Shown here piece after piece: positions 53,502 through 61,280 of a DNA stretch of 64,000 nucleotides. The stretch comes from Elusimicrobiota bacterium (GTDB taxonomy: Bacteria; Elusimicrobiota; Elusimicrobia; Elusimicrobiales; UBA9959). Position 1 is the stretch's first letter; every line of letters begins with the position of its first letter. The stretch spans positions 28,866 through 92,865 of the forward strand of contig JAPLKI010000005.1 in the NCBI GenBank assembly GCA_026388155.1. The letters are read 5' to 3'. The translations under genes were made by a program, and so were the position numbers. The notes under the pieces are model-generated. The model searched no databases. It saw nothing but the letters and a program-made list of their open reading frames with translations, and was not told the DNA's origin.

Positions 53502-54460
53502 ACTGAGTTGCCTCCTGGAATGCTTGCTATATAAGTATCTGTATCAGATACAGTTTGGGATGTTGGGGTGTTGGGTAGTTGGGTTGTTGTGTTGTTGGGT
53601 TGTTTCTTCTTTGGGATGTTGGGAAGAAAAGTATGTAGTGGTGTGTGCGCAGGCGCAAAATAAATATCGGGCCGCCGCCTGGCGCTTCCATCCAGCAGTT
53701 TCCAGGCTTTTACGGGATAAAATTTGTCGTAGGGGTGCGCCTTATTCCAGGCCCATAAGCATAGGTCAAAAAGTTCTCCTATCGTGAACGGGTCCTTATT
53801 GGAAGGTTCGCAGCATTTTATTACCAATGCGAAAGATCTTTTCCAAAGCTGTGTAAGGTAAAAGCATTCTATGGCGTAACCCATAATGCTCCGCTTTATT
53901 GATTCGTGCCGATGTCCGACTGGAATCAAGGGGGCGTGGATGGACGGGGAATCTTCGTGCTCGGGTTTTGAGAGCAAGAACTTCGTTATCCACTCGGGAG
54001 CCGGCCTTATGGGCAGATCCTTGTGGATTTCATACCTGTTGCCTGAATTGTGAAGGCTTGGCGGCATTACGCAGTATCCACCTTCCGCTATTAGGTCTAT
54101 GCCGGGGAAGATGCCGATTTTCTTCTGATAGGTGAAATGAGAGCGATATAAAAAATGATAACCGCCGCCGCCGGTTCTTGAGGTAAAGGTTTCCGGCAGT
54201 TCTAAATTTTTCATGGAATTTTCGCCGCCGTTGCGAAAGTCCACATCTATGGACAGAATATTGCCGGATACCCGGCCCATGAGCGCCGCGATATTTGCGG
54301 CCGGGAATTTTTTAAACCATTTATAAACCTGGACTTCGCTCGGCGCTTCTTCCATAAAGCTCTTCCATTTCACGAGCGGTATCTTTGTACTCTGGCGTAT
54401 GGGGATGATCGCCATACCCAAGGCGAGATATTTTTCAACAAAGTCTGTCAAATCGTTCAT
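53486..54460 (-). CDS. Bifunctional DNA primase/polymerase (prim-pol)
   Basis: The 324-residue protein has the prim-pol N-terminal domain: YLALGMAIIPIRQSTKIPLV, then AALMGRVSGNILSIDVDFRN with catalytic Asp residues, then TFTSRTGGGGYHFLY and LIAEGGYCVMPPSLH. It would replicate or prime the excised element. The C-terminus (PNNTTTQLPNTPTSQT) is encoded by a low-complexity ttgggttgttg word and is probably not native. No helicase domain is fused. Confidence 0.85.
   Translation of the reverse strand: MNDLTDFVEKYLALGMAIIPIRQSTKIPLVKWKSFMEEAPSEVQVYKWFKKFPAANIAALMGRVSGNILSIDVDFRNGGENSMKNLELPETFTSRTGGGGYHFLYRSHFTYQKKIGIFPGIDLIAEGGYCVMPPSLHNSGNRYEIHKDLPIRPAPEWITKFLLSKPEHEDSPSIHAPLIPVGHRHESIKRSIMGYAIECFYLTQLWKRSFALVIKCCEPSNKDPFTIGELFDLCLWAWNKAHPYDKFYPVKAWKLLDGSARRRPDIYFAPAHTPLHTFLPNIPKKKQPNNTTTQLPNTPTSQTVSDTDTYIASIPGGNSVWKKS
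53565..53627. repeat. ttgggttgttg word repeat at the prim-pol 3' end
   Basis: gttgggtagttgggttgttg and ttgttgggttgtttc, with gggatgttggg on both sides, encode the Asn/Thr/Pro-rich tail of prim-pol on the other strand. Confidence 0.7.
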
Positions 54461-55135
54461 ACCGTTATATCCTGTGCGTCTCCGGCGGTCTGGATATGAC
54501 GGTTATTGAGCTTTTTGATATGAAAAAATCCCCGTCACATTCAGACACACGTAGTCTAACAGACGGGGATTATTTTGAACAGAACACGAAGTCAGGGGAA
54601 CATATGTTCTACTGACTTCGTGTTCTGTTACAAGCGGAGAACAAACAGGTACATTATTAAATCCGGCAACATGGAGGGCTGGAGTTCAGGGAGGCGAGTA
54701 TGATTGCAGGTCTGTTTGATGATTGGATATGGGGTGGCGTTATAAGCCTGGCGGCTCTTTACTGCGAGGGATTCTGGCTTTGGATGCTTATGGATTGTAT
54801 ATGAAACTAGCCGGACAGAACGCAAAAGTGGACTGCGATATGAAATTATCCAAATTCCCCGAGCAGAGACGAAAGGCAGGCACTTACAGCTGTAAGCGCC
54901 TGCCTTTCCCCCCGGCCTTCATAAGGAATACGGCCTCCGCCGTACACGGTCCTGCGAAGCGGTTGCGCCGCCGCGTTCCGTTCCCGTCCGAGGCCGCCCG
55001 ACCCGGCCGGGGGGAAATCTTCAGCCTGCGGCGCGGGGATACTCCCTTTCAGGACCGCTGGTTATGTCGATGTGCCGGCCCCGCTTTCCCAGGCCGGCTG
55101 CCGAAATTTATGCAACAAATCTGGATGGAGGCAAT
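54461..55135. other. 675-nt non-coding region of the mobile element with three large hairpins
   Basis: Hairpin 1 is AATCCCCGTC / GACGGGGATT (54527-54571), with a T-run on the minus strand. Hairpin 2 has a perfect 17-bp stem AACAGAACACGAAGTCA / TGACTTCGTGTTCTGTT (54578-54629) with the palindrome GAACATATGTTC in its loop. Hairpin 3 is a near-perfect 18-bp stem starting AAAGGCAGGC (54872-54907). A GC-rich stretch (54910-55080) follows without convincing coding potential. Its place between prim-pol and relaxase fits a replication or transfer origin, but no nic site is recognised. Confidence 0.55.
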
Positions 55136-55417
55136 ATGAAATTTCAAAATACGATTTGCGGGAGGACCTTCAGATATGAAACCCCCGCTGAACTTATCGA
55201 GCAAATCAGACCGCTTATGGAGAAGGCTGAAGCTGATTATAAGGCCCTGGAGCTGAAGGCGGAAGAATCTTACAGGAAGAACAAGGACGAAGCGGACAGG
55301 ACCCGCAAGATTTATTACGTTTTTCGCAAGGCCATCGCGCAGTTAGGCGGCATGCCGGTTGCTGAAATTCCGGCCACACCTGCACCCGCGCCCGAACCAA
55401 AGTCCAACGCTGGTTAG
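55136..55417 (+). CDS. Small charged helical protein
   Basis: The start at 55136 has a strong ggatggagg site. The 93-residue product has a short N-terminal beta part (MKFQNTICGRTFRYETPAEL), a Lys/Glu/Ala-rich helix (ADYKALELKAEESYRKNKDE) and a Pro/Ala tail. No family recognised. It precedes the relaxase gene and could be an accessory of it. Confidence 0.65.
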   Translation: MKFQNTICGRTFRYETPAELIEQIRPLMEKAEADYKALELKAEESYRKNKDEADRTRKIYYVFRKAIAQLGGMPVAEIPATPAPAPEPKSNAG

Positions 55418-55515
55418 CGCGCAGCAGGGCTGGTAACAGATAGCTTGGCCGGTAGTATATTCGTTACTTAAAAATACGCACCAAGACACCTTTGTGTGAG
55501 CCGGAAAACGGCACT

Positions 55516-56415
55516 ATGCTGACCGCCATGATACTAAAAGGAGGAACCGATAAGCTTGCGGCATATCATTGCCGGGAGGGGAATTATTATTTTAAGCAGG
55601 CGAGTAATGTTGAAGAAGAAATCCTGGGCCTGACCGGCGAATTTCCACAGCGGACAGACCCGCTTGAATACGTCAAAGTTCATGGGGAGTTGGCGAAGGC
55701 TCTTGGCTATACCCCAGGCCAAAAGATAACGGAAGCTGAGTTCGTTCTGCTGTTGGAAGGCAAGACCCGGTCCGGAGAAAAGGCCACACAGAAACATAAA
55801 GTCAAAGGCATAGACCTAACTTTTTCAGCGCCGAAATCGGTCAGTATAGTCGGGTTATTAATAGATAAAAACCCGGACATAATTAAAGCCCATGATGAAG
55901 CGGTTCTTGAAGTGATGAAAGAAGTTGAGAAGTATTTTGCCTTTGCCAGGCCGAATGCCAGACAGCAATGGACCACCGGTAAAATGTGTTACACGGCCAT
56001 CCGGGACGGCTTCAGCCGGGAGTACGATCCACACCTGCATACCCATGTGGTTGTCATGAACATGACCGAATGGCGGGGGCGGGTTATGGGCTTATGGACC
56101 AGGAAAATACTGCAAAAAGATTTCAATAAAGCCTTTGGAGAATTATACCGGTGCAGGCTGGCCGCCCGGCTGTCGGACCTGGGTTATCAGATAACTTATA
56201 TCAAAACCGGCGAGTGGCGGCTAAGCAAGGTTTCAAAAGAGCTGGAACAGGAATTCTCGCGCCGGCATGGACAGATAGAAGCGCAGCGAAAAGCGGGCGT
56301 CAAGGATATGACCGTCTGGCGCAGGACCCGGGTCCAGAAAACTCCGGGCGCGAACAAGGCCGAGATACTAAAGGATTGGCTGAACCGGTTAAGCCCGAAG
56401 ATTATGGCCGTTTGA
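55516..56415 (+). CDS. MobF (TrwC/TraI)-type relaxase, truncated
   Basis: The 299-residue protein starts at the ATG at 55516 (MLTAMILKGG), as MobF relaxases normally begin close to the catalytic Tyr region (AAYHCREGNYYF). The three-His metal site is in DPHLHTHVVVMN (His173, His175, His177), and KGIDLTFSAPKSVSIV is diagnostic. It nicks and carries DNA at oriT. The family usually continues into a helicase; here the frame stops after LNRLSPKIMAV. A sensible-looking sequence (GRLKNREFLLFHETG) continues in another frame to 56558, so a frameshift or truncation is likely. Confidence 0.85.
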   Translation: MLTAMILKGGTDKLAAYHCREGNYYFKQASNVEEEILGLTGEFPQRTDPLEYVKVHGELAKALGYTPGQKITEAEFVLLLEGKTRSGEKATQKHKVKGIDLTFSAPKSVSIVGLLIDKNPDIIKAHDEAVLEVMKEVEKYFAFARPNARQQWTTGKMCYTAIRDGFSREYDPHLHTHVVVMNMTEWRGRVMGLWTRKILQKDFNKAFGELYRCRLAARLSDLGYQITYIKTGEWRLSKVSKELEQEFSRRHGQIEAQRKAGVKDMTVWRRTRVQKTPGANKAEILKDWLNRLSPKIMAV

Positions 56416-56613
56416 AAAACCGGGAATTCCTGCTTTTCCATGAAACCGGCGTCGCACCCGGGCGGGTGCGCGATATTGACAGCCGGCAAAACGATGAAAT
56501 AAAAACCATTGATTATACGCCGCGAACGGATTTAGTCGAATATATGAAAGATTTATAAAAACACATGGGAGGAAAATTCAATAAGGGTATCATGGCCCCT
56601 GGGAGGCTGGTCC

Positions 56614-57432
56614 TTGAATAATGAATCGCCCGACATCTATATAAGTGGTAAAATATCTCAACATCTTGCTATGAAACGATTCCGAATTTATATTGATGAG
56701 TCAGGCGATCATACCTATCATCACTTAGATAGCCCGGCCTCCCGGTACCTTGGCCTGACTGGAATCATCATCGAATCCGAATTATATCGAACACATCTTC
56801 AACCTGAGTTTGAGAGGCTCAAGCAGTCGCATTTCCCACATAGTCCTGATGAACCCGTTATCCTCCACAGAAAGGAGATGATCAACCGAGAAGGAATTTT
56901 CGGCGCGCTACGCGACGCGGATCGCGACCAAGCTTTCACGGCAGACCTTATGCGATTCCTCTCTGTTCAGGACTACACCATTTATAGTGTCGTCATCGAC
57001 AAAAAGGCACATACTGACCGTTACGGCAAGGCTGCCTCCCATCCATATCACTACTGCCTGACGGTCCTCCTGGAACGTTATCGTAGTTTCCTGGCCGCTG
57101 AAGGCGGGCGGGGCGATGTTATGGCCGAGAGCCGCGGCGGAACGGAGGATATGGAGCTCAAAAAAGTCTATCAGGAACTTTATACAGGCGGGACGCAGTT
57201 CCTCAGTGCCTCAAATTTTCAAGGAGTGCTGACTTCCCGGGAACTTAAGTTAAAAAAGAAGATCGCAAATATCGCGGGGTTACAGATGGCTGATCTGCTC
57301 GCTTATCCGTTGAAGCAGGATATCCTTACCAAAGACGGCATCTCGGGTGTAAGTCAAGGGGATTTTGGGGAGAAGCTTTGCGCCAGTGTCCAGAGCAAAC
57401 AGAACACCTATAGTCGGAAGTTCCTAAAATGA
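56614..57432 (+). CDS. DUF3800-family protein
   Basis: The 272-residue protein matches DUF3800 (FRIYIDESGDHTYHHLD near the start, later QMADLLAYPLKQD), a probable metal-dependent nuclease-like family with conserved acidic residues often found on mobile elements and near defence genes. A TTG at 56614 has a good ggagg site; the ATG at 56671 (MKRFRIYIDESGDH) is the usual family start. Function on the element is unknown; defence or retention is possible. Confidence 0.85.
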   Translation: MNNESPDIYISGKISQHLAMKRFRIYIDESGDHTYHHLDSPASRYLGLTGIIIESELYRTHLQPEFERLKQSHFPHSPDEPVILHRKEMINREGIFGALRDADRDQAFTADLMRFLSVQDYTIYSVVIDKKAHTDRYGKAASHPYHYCLTVLLERYRSFLAAEGGRGDVMAESRGGTEDMELKKVYQELYTGGTQFLSASNFQGVLTSRELKLKKKIANIAGLQMADLLAYPLKQDILTKDGISGVSQGDFGEKLCASVQSKQNTYSRKFLK

Positions 57433-57433
57433 A

Positions 57434-57453
57434 AAGCCCGCTTTCGCGGGCTT
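57434..57453. terminator. Bidirectional terminator-like hairpin
   Basis: AAGCCCGC-TTTC-GCGGGCTT lies between converging genes. The minus strand is followed by TTCATTTT, so it is the better terminator in that direction. Confidence 0.65.
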
Positions 57454-57557
57454 CCCACGCTGGCCCATACGGGCCATCCACCTCCGATTGCTCGGATTGC
57501 TTATAGTATAGTATATCCCCCAAAAAACTTCAAGGGCAAAAAAACAGGGCAAAAAAC

Positions 57558-58184
57558 TTATTTTGAAATGATATAAAGCCGCTTGCTTGCGGCTGTCAGC
57601 CTGGCCGCAGAGGACTTAAAGCTTTTAACATCGGCCGAAAGTTGTTTGACAGCCTGTTGTTCTTCCAGCAGCTGCGTGATATTTTTGCCGCGGATTTCCC
57701 CGCCCCTGGAAGAAACAGCGTCGCGCATTTCCGTTTTTCCGTTTTTCGCGCCAAGGGCGGCCGATAGCAGTCCCACTCTGGCCGCTTTCTTGTTTATCCT
57801 GGCGCTATAGCTTAAAATGGTTTTGGTATAGGCGGAAAGATTTAATCCCGGCCGGGTTTCGGCAAACTGGGTTTTATTCAAGACCGCCACCTTGTCCAGG
57901 TTCCCTTGTATCATTGTCAGTCTCAGGCTTAAAGCGGAAATATCGCGCGCCGTGAGTTTGGTTTTTGCGGTGTTTAGAATTTTAAGGACTTCATCCATGT
58001 ATCCATCCTGGCGCGCCAGCCTGGAAAGTATATCTTTCGCTTGCTTTACTTGCGCTTCCTGCGCGGGAACGACAGCCGCCTTATCGGCGGGTTGAACGGA
58101 TTTTTCCGGGGTGGCCAGGCCGAAAGAAAGAGATACTCCTGAAACCATCATTATTGCCGCGGCTGCCGCGAATTTGAGTTTCAT
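57558..58184 (-). CDS. Secreted helical hypothetical protein
   Basis: The 208-residue protein has a signal peptide (MKLKFAAAAAIMMVSGVSLS) and an almost wholly helical mature part rich in Ala/Lys/Leu with heptad-like spacing (LKILNTAKTKLTARDISALS and QLLEEQQAVKQLSADVKSFK). It has a ribosome-binding site aaggaga. No family recognised; a periplasmic coiled-coil protein is likely. Confidence 0.75.
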   Translation of the reverse strand: MKLKFAAAAAIMMVSGVSLSFGLATPEKSVQPADKAAVVPAQEAQVKQAKDILSRLARQDGYMDEVLKILNTAKTKLTARDISALSLRLTMIQGNLDKVAVLNKTQFAETRPGLNLSAYTKTILSYSARINKKAARVGLLSAALGAKNGKTEMRDAVSSRGGEIRGKNITQLLEEQQAVKQLSADVKSFKSSAARLTAASKRLYIISK

Positions 58185-58915
58185 ATCTGTCTCCTTGTGT
58201 GAACAAGACGAATTACCATCAGCCTTTCATCCGGTTCGTCTGATTTATAATATAGCATAGTATAGCTTTGTAAGGTTTTCAGGGCATGGGTCATGAGTGC
58301 ATGCTTATGGCGGCAAAGGGCCCATAATGTCTTAGGCCGAAAGGCCCATCAAAAACAATTTTAACAAATACGAAACACAAATTCGGTAAAATAAACTACA
58401 ATATCCTAATTATGGGGCAGTTGTTCAATTCAAATTATATAATAGTCTGTCCCCGTCTTAGGCGGAAGGGGGCTCCAGGGTGAGGGCTTTTTGCTTTGGC
58501 TGCGGTTAACAAAAACATGGAAATTAAATTTCCCGGTTTTCTGTCTGGGTTTGTGGATGGCGCGGATAAGCCCCGCTCTTTTGGCGCCATAGAAAATCGC
58601 TATTGGCTAAAGGCAAGCCGGTTAACCATGCCTCCCGGACCAAAAGGGCGGGACAAGCTGTCCGTTTTTTTGACAGACAGATACATTCCCCCTTTACTAG
58701 AAAAAAATCCGAAAAAAATTCGCTTGCCCCGCACTTTGGCGGGATCCCTTCCGGTGGATTTGCCCACAGTGCCTCTGGCCTGTCGCGGCGGCACCCCTTC
58801 CGGGGAATTTGCCACAGGGGACACCGCATTGCGGTTTCCCCTACCTTTCGGAAAAAGTGCGGGGCTTACGCAGCCATATTCTCCCACAGACGGCCAATGG
58901 GGGAGGGCCGGGGTG
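58185..58915. other. 731-nt gene-free region with an expanded palindrome
   Basis: The left part (58185-58480) is AT-rich with GGGCC/GGCCC and AGACGAA/TTCGTCT inverted pairs. From 58496 a reading frame is open, but its sequence is made of repeats: palindrome copy P4 (58727-58864) and two 36-bp direct units around cccttccggtggatttgccc and cccttccggggaatttgcc. I regard it as non-coding, because the downstream gene has a much better start at 58916. Confidence 0.6.
58727..58864. repeat. Palindromic element P, copy 4 (expanded loop)
   Basis: The termini CCCCGCACTTT and AAAGTGCGGGG match copies 1-3, but the loop is 116 nt. The loop contains a nested hairpin GGGGACACCGC-ATT-GCGGTTTCCCC and two direct repeats. 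Confidence 0.75.
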
Positions 58916-60493
58916 ATGGCCCACATTTTTGCCTTTCTTGCTGTCACGCTGCTAAGCAGCTCCATTTACGCTTCCGGCCCCGGCACGGGGTCCGCCGATT
59001 TCCTTAAAATACCCGTTGGAGCAAGGGAAACTTCTCTTGGCGGCGCGTTTACCGCCGTTGCCGACAACGCCAATGCCGTTTATTACAACCCGGCGGGCCT
59101 GAGCCTGCTGCAAAACCCGGAAATTTCCTTCACCAATAATAAATATCTTGAGGGCTTAAGCCAGCAGTGGCTTGCCGCGGCGTATCCCTATAAGTCCGGG
59201 GCATTCGGCCTGGGTGTGAATTATCTTTCGGTGCCCGCCTTTGGCGCTTACGATAATCTTAACAACCCGGCCGGCTCGGTATCGGCTTATGACGCGGCGG
59301 CGTATCTTTCCTGGGGCGGCAGGCTGCCGGTTGACTATAAATTTATCCGCTCGGTTTCATACGGCGCATCCCTGAAGTATATATCCGAAAAACTGGATAC
59401 GGAGCATGCGTCCGGCTATGGGCTGGATTTGGGGCTTTTAGCCGCGACGTCTGTTAAAAATCTGAGATTCGGTTTCGGCGTTGATAATCTGGTCTCAAGC
59501 AAAATTAAATTTATTGACGAAGGGGCCGGGCTTCCTTTAAAGTTCAAGGCCGGCGTTTCATACCGGCTGGCGCCTGACAGCCCCGTTGCCGCGATATTGT
59601 TTTCCGCGGATTACAATTTTCCGAAGGATGGGGCCGGCTATGTTGCCGCCGGCATAGAAGGCCTGCTTTACAGGGCGTTCGCAGTAAGATTGGGCTACAG
59701 CTCTTTCGGGGATATTTCAAACGGCCTGAATTTCGGGCTTGGATTCGACCTGTCACGCTATACCGGCAGGAGCATCAGCGTGGATTATTCATTCGCCGCC
59801 GCCTCCGTTTTCGGCGATATCCAGAAACTGGGCATTACCTGTAAATTCCGGCCGCGGCAAATCTCCGGCGCGGCCGCGGCGCGTTCCACAGTCCCGGCGC
59901 GCGCGGAGGCGCCTATGCGCCCGCCCAGAGAAACACACGCCCCCGCGCCCGCCGCAGGCGGCGGGGCTGTCTCCCGTTATGCCGACATCCTGAAAACAGG
60001 CAGTCTGTATCAAAAAAGAAACGCTTTGGCCGAATTGGGCGAACAGGAAGGCGAGGCTCCTTTTAATCTTTTGCTCTCCGTTCTTAAAAATGACGACCCT
60101 GTATTAGTGCTGGACGCCGTTTCCGTTTTGTCCGGATTGGACGATTTAAGGGTTATAGACCCCTTTATAGAGCTGTTGAAAGCGGAAAATGCGGATATAC
60201 AGCTTGCGGCCATCTCCAGGCTTGCGCGGTATAAGGACGAAAGGGTGTTACAAGCGCTGGAGGGATGCCTGGGTGACAAATCTCCGGAAGTGCGAAGCCG
60301 GGCCGCCGTTATTCTGGGGGATTTCGGCGACGCCAGGGCGGTTGAGAGCCTTAAGGCGGCGTTGAAAAAAGAGGAAGCCAGCGAGGTTAAGAATGCGCTG
60401 ATAAGTTCTTTAAAAGAACTGGACCCGGGGTTTCAGGGGACGAATAACAGTAATCCGGTAATCAGTCCGCCGGTAAATGGTTTGTCTCAATAA
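58916..60493 (+). CDS. PorV/PorQ-family barrel fused to HEAT-like repeats
   Basis: Start 58916 (MAHIFAFLAVTLLSSSIYA) follows gggggagg and gives a signal peptide; the open frame upstream is repeat DNA. The 525-residue product has a PorV/PorQ barrel (SADFLKIPVGARETSLGGAF and NANAVYYNPAGLSLL), a Pro/Ala linker (about 315-350) and C-terminal HEAT/PBS-lyase-like repeats (VLDAVSVLSGLDDLRVIDPF, then EVRSRAAVILGDFGDARAVE). Barrel plus HEAT domain suggests an outer-membrane protein with a periplasmic protein-binding arm. Confidence 0.85.
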   Translation: MAHIFAFLAVTLLSSSIYASGPGTGSADFLKIPVGARETSLGGAFTAVADNANAVYYNPAGLSLLQNPEISFTNNKYLEGLSQQWLAAAYPYKSGAFGLGVNYLSVPAFGAYDNLNNPAGSVSAYDAAAYLSWGGRLPVDYKFIRSVSYGASLKYISEKLDTEHASGYGLDLGLLAATSVKNLRFGFGVDNLVSSKIKFIDEGAGLPLKFKAGVSYRLAPDSPVAAILFSADYNFPKDGAGYVAAGIEGLLYRAFAVRLGYSSFGDISNGLNFGLGFDLSRYTGRSISVDYSFAAASVFGDIQKLGITCKFRPRQISGAAAARSTVPARAEAPMRPPRETHAPAPAAGGGAVSRYADILKTGSLYQKRNALAELGEQEGEAPFNLLLSVLKNDDPVLVLDAVSVLSGLDDLRVIDPFIELLKAENADIQLAAISRLARYKDERVLQALEGCLGDKSPEVRSRAAVILGDFGDARAVESLKAALKKEEASEVKNALISSLKELDPGFQGTNNSNPVISPPVNGLSQ

Positions 60494-60682
60494 CGGACAA
60501 ATATGATAAATAGAACATTTTTTGGCAGAAAGTGGTTTACCCCGCCACCTGCTTCAAATCGAAGCCGGTGGTGGGGTTATTTAGCGGCAGGCCCCGCACT
60601 TTGGCCCTTTTGGAAAAAGTGCGGGGCGGGGTGCATTGTTTTCTTTTTACTGCTCACCGGCTACCGGTTGCTGGTTACCGCC
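60433..60682. repeat. Split word repeat (ccggtaatc family) with a 17-bp hairpin
   Basis: Left words aacagtaatccggtaatcag at 60445; right words ccggctaccggttgctggtt at 60658. Between them is the hairpin ACCCCGCCACCTGCTTC / GAAGCCGGTGGTGGGGT (60539-60577, fully paired if G-U is allowed), then palindrome P3. Confidence 0.7.
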
Positions 60683-61153
60683 GCCCTGACCGGAGGCGTT
60701 CTGAAAATATCGGCGCTTTCAACGGCTTCCGGCGGCGGCGCGGCCTCAGGCGGCGTCCTGGCGCTTAAAGCCGCGAGCATGGGCGGTTTAACCGGCTCCG
60801 GCGCGCGCCTGAGCGGCGGCAATTTAAGCGTGACGACGGGCGGTACTCCGGCGGTGGTCACATTCGCAACGGCGAAAAGCGATTTATCGGCCGCGCATTG
60901 CTATCCGGTGCCGTTCAAGCCCTCGCTTGGGCATACAAAGATAACGTTCACCGATCTGACCAGGTCCGCGCGTATACGGATATACACCACAAGCGGCATA
61001 TTGGTGCGCGCGCTTGATAAATCGGACACGGGCGAAACGCTTGACTGGGACGTCCGCAACGCGCGCGGTGAAGCGGTTGTCAGCGGGGTTTACCTCTACG
61101 TAGTTAATAGCGCCAGTCAGACCAGGAAAGGGAAGTTGATGATAATAAGGTAA
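60503..61153 (+). CDS. Secreted protein with C-terminal sorting-like (FlgD-Ig/T9SS-type) domain
   Basis: The 216-residue protein ends in a domain like those of type IX cargo (YPVPFKPSLGHTKITFTDLT, then RIRIYTTSGILVRALD, then GVYLYVVN). The middle (65-125) is Gly/Ala/Ser-rich. The first 60 residues are almost entirely translated repeats: a 17-bp hairpin, palindrome P3 (GPALWPFWKKCGAG) and a ccggttgctggt word encoding [12 protein letters not shown], which serves as the hydrophobic signal core. The real start may be internal. Confidence 0.7.
   Translation: MINRTFFGRKWFTPPPASNRSRWWGYLAAGPALWPFWKKCGAGCIVFFLLLTGYRLLVTAALTGGVLKISALSTASGGGAASGGVLALKAASMGGLTGSGARLSGGNLSVTTGGTPAVVTFATAKSDLSAAHCYPVPFKPSLGHTKITFTDLTRSARIRIYTTSGILVRALDKSDTGETLDWDVRNARGEAVVSGVYLYVVNSASQTRKGKLMIIR
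60592..60626. repeat. Palindromic element P, copy 3 (in frame)
   Basis: One substitution from copies 1 and 2 (a T for C in the loop). It lies in the N-terminal coding region of the next protein, read in a different frame from copies 1 and 2. Confidence 0.85.
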
Positions 61154-61155
61154 CA

Positions 61156-61240
61156 GAAAATGCAAAGTGCAAAATGCAAAGTGCGAAAGGCTTTAAGGAC
61201 GCGGGACGGCCAGGCAGCTGGGCGGCTAGGCAGCTTTTTG
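61156..61240. repeat. Two word repeats in tandem
   Basis: aaatgcaaagtgcaaaatgc and aaagtgcg (61157-61190), then ggccaggcagctgggcggct and aggcagct (61208-61236). The second matches the words at 21307-21350. Confidence 0.65.
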
Positions 61241-61280
61241 AAGGAGTTAGAGTCTTGATTTGTTATTTAGGAGGTTTGTT

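Noticed and set aside
54723..55139. Open frame of 138 codons in the mobile element
   Set aside because: It runs through a perfect-stem hairpin and GC-rich non-coding-like sequence with no ribosome-binding site.
57430..57560. Second attachment site of the mobile element
   Set aside because: No copy of the tRNA-Thr segment could be found here; the right boundary remains undefined.
58300..58360. Possible riboswitch (cggcaaagggccc and taggccgaaaggccc)
   Set aside because: I compared it with the c-di-GMP (GEMM) pattern; the conserved core and second helix are missing, so it is only a GC hairpin.
58496..58915. N-terminal extension of the PorV/PorQ-HEAT protein
   Set aside because: It translates repeat DNA including palindrome P4; a strong ribosome-binding site and signal peptide are at 58916.
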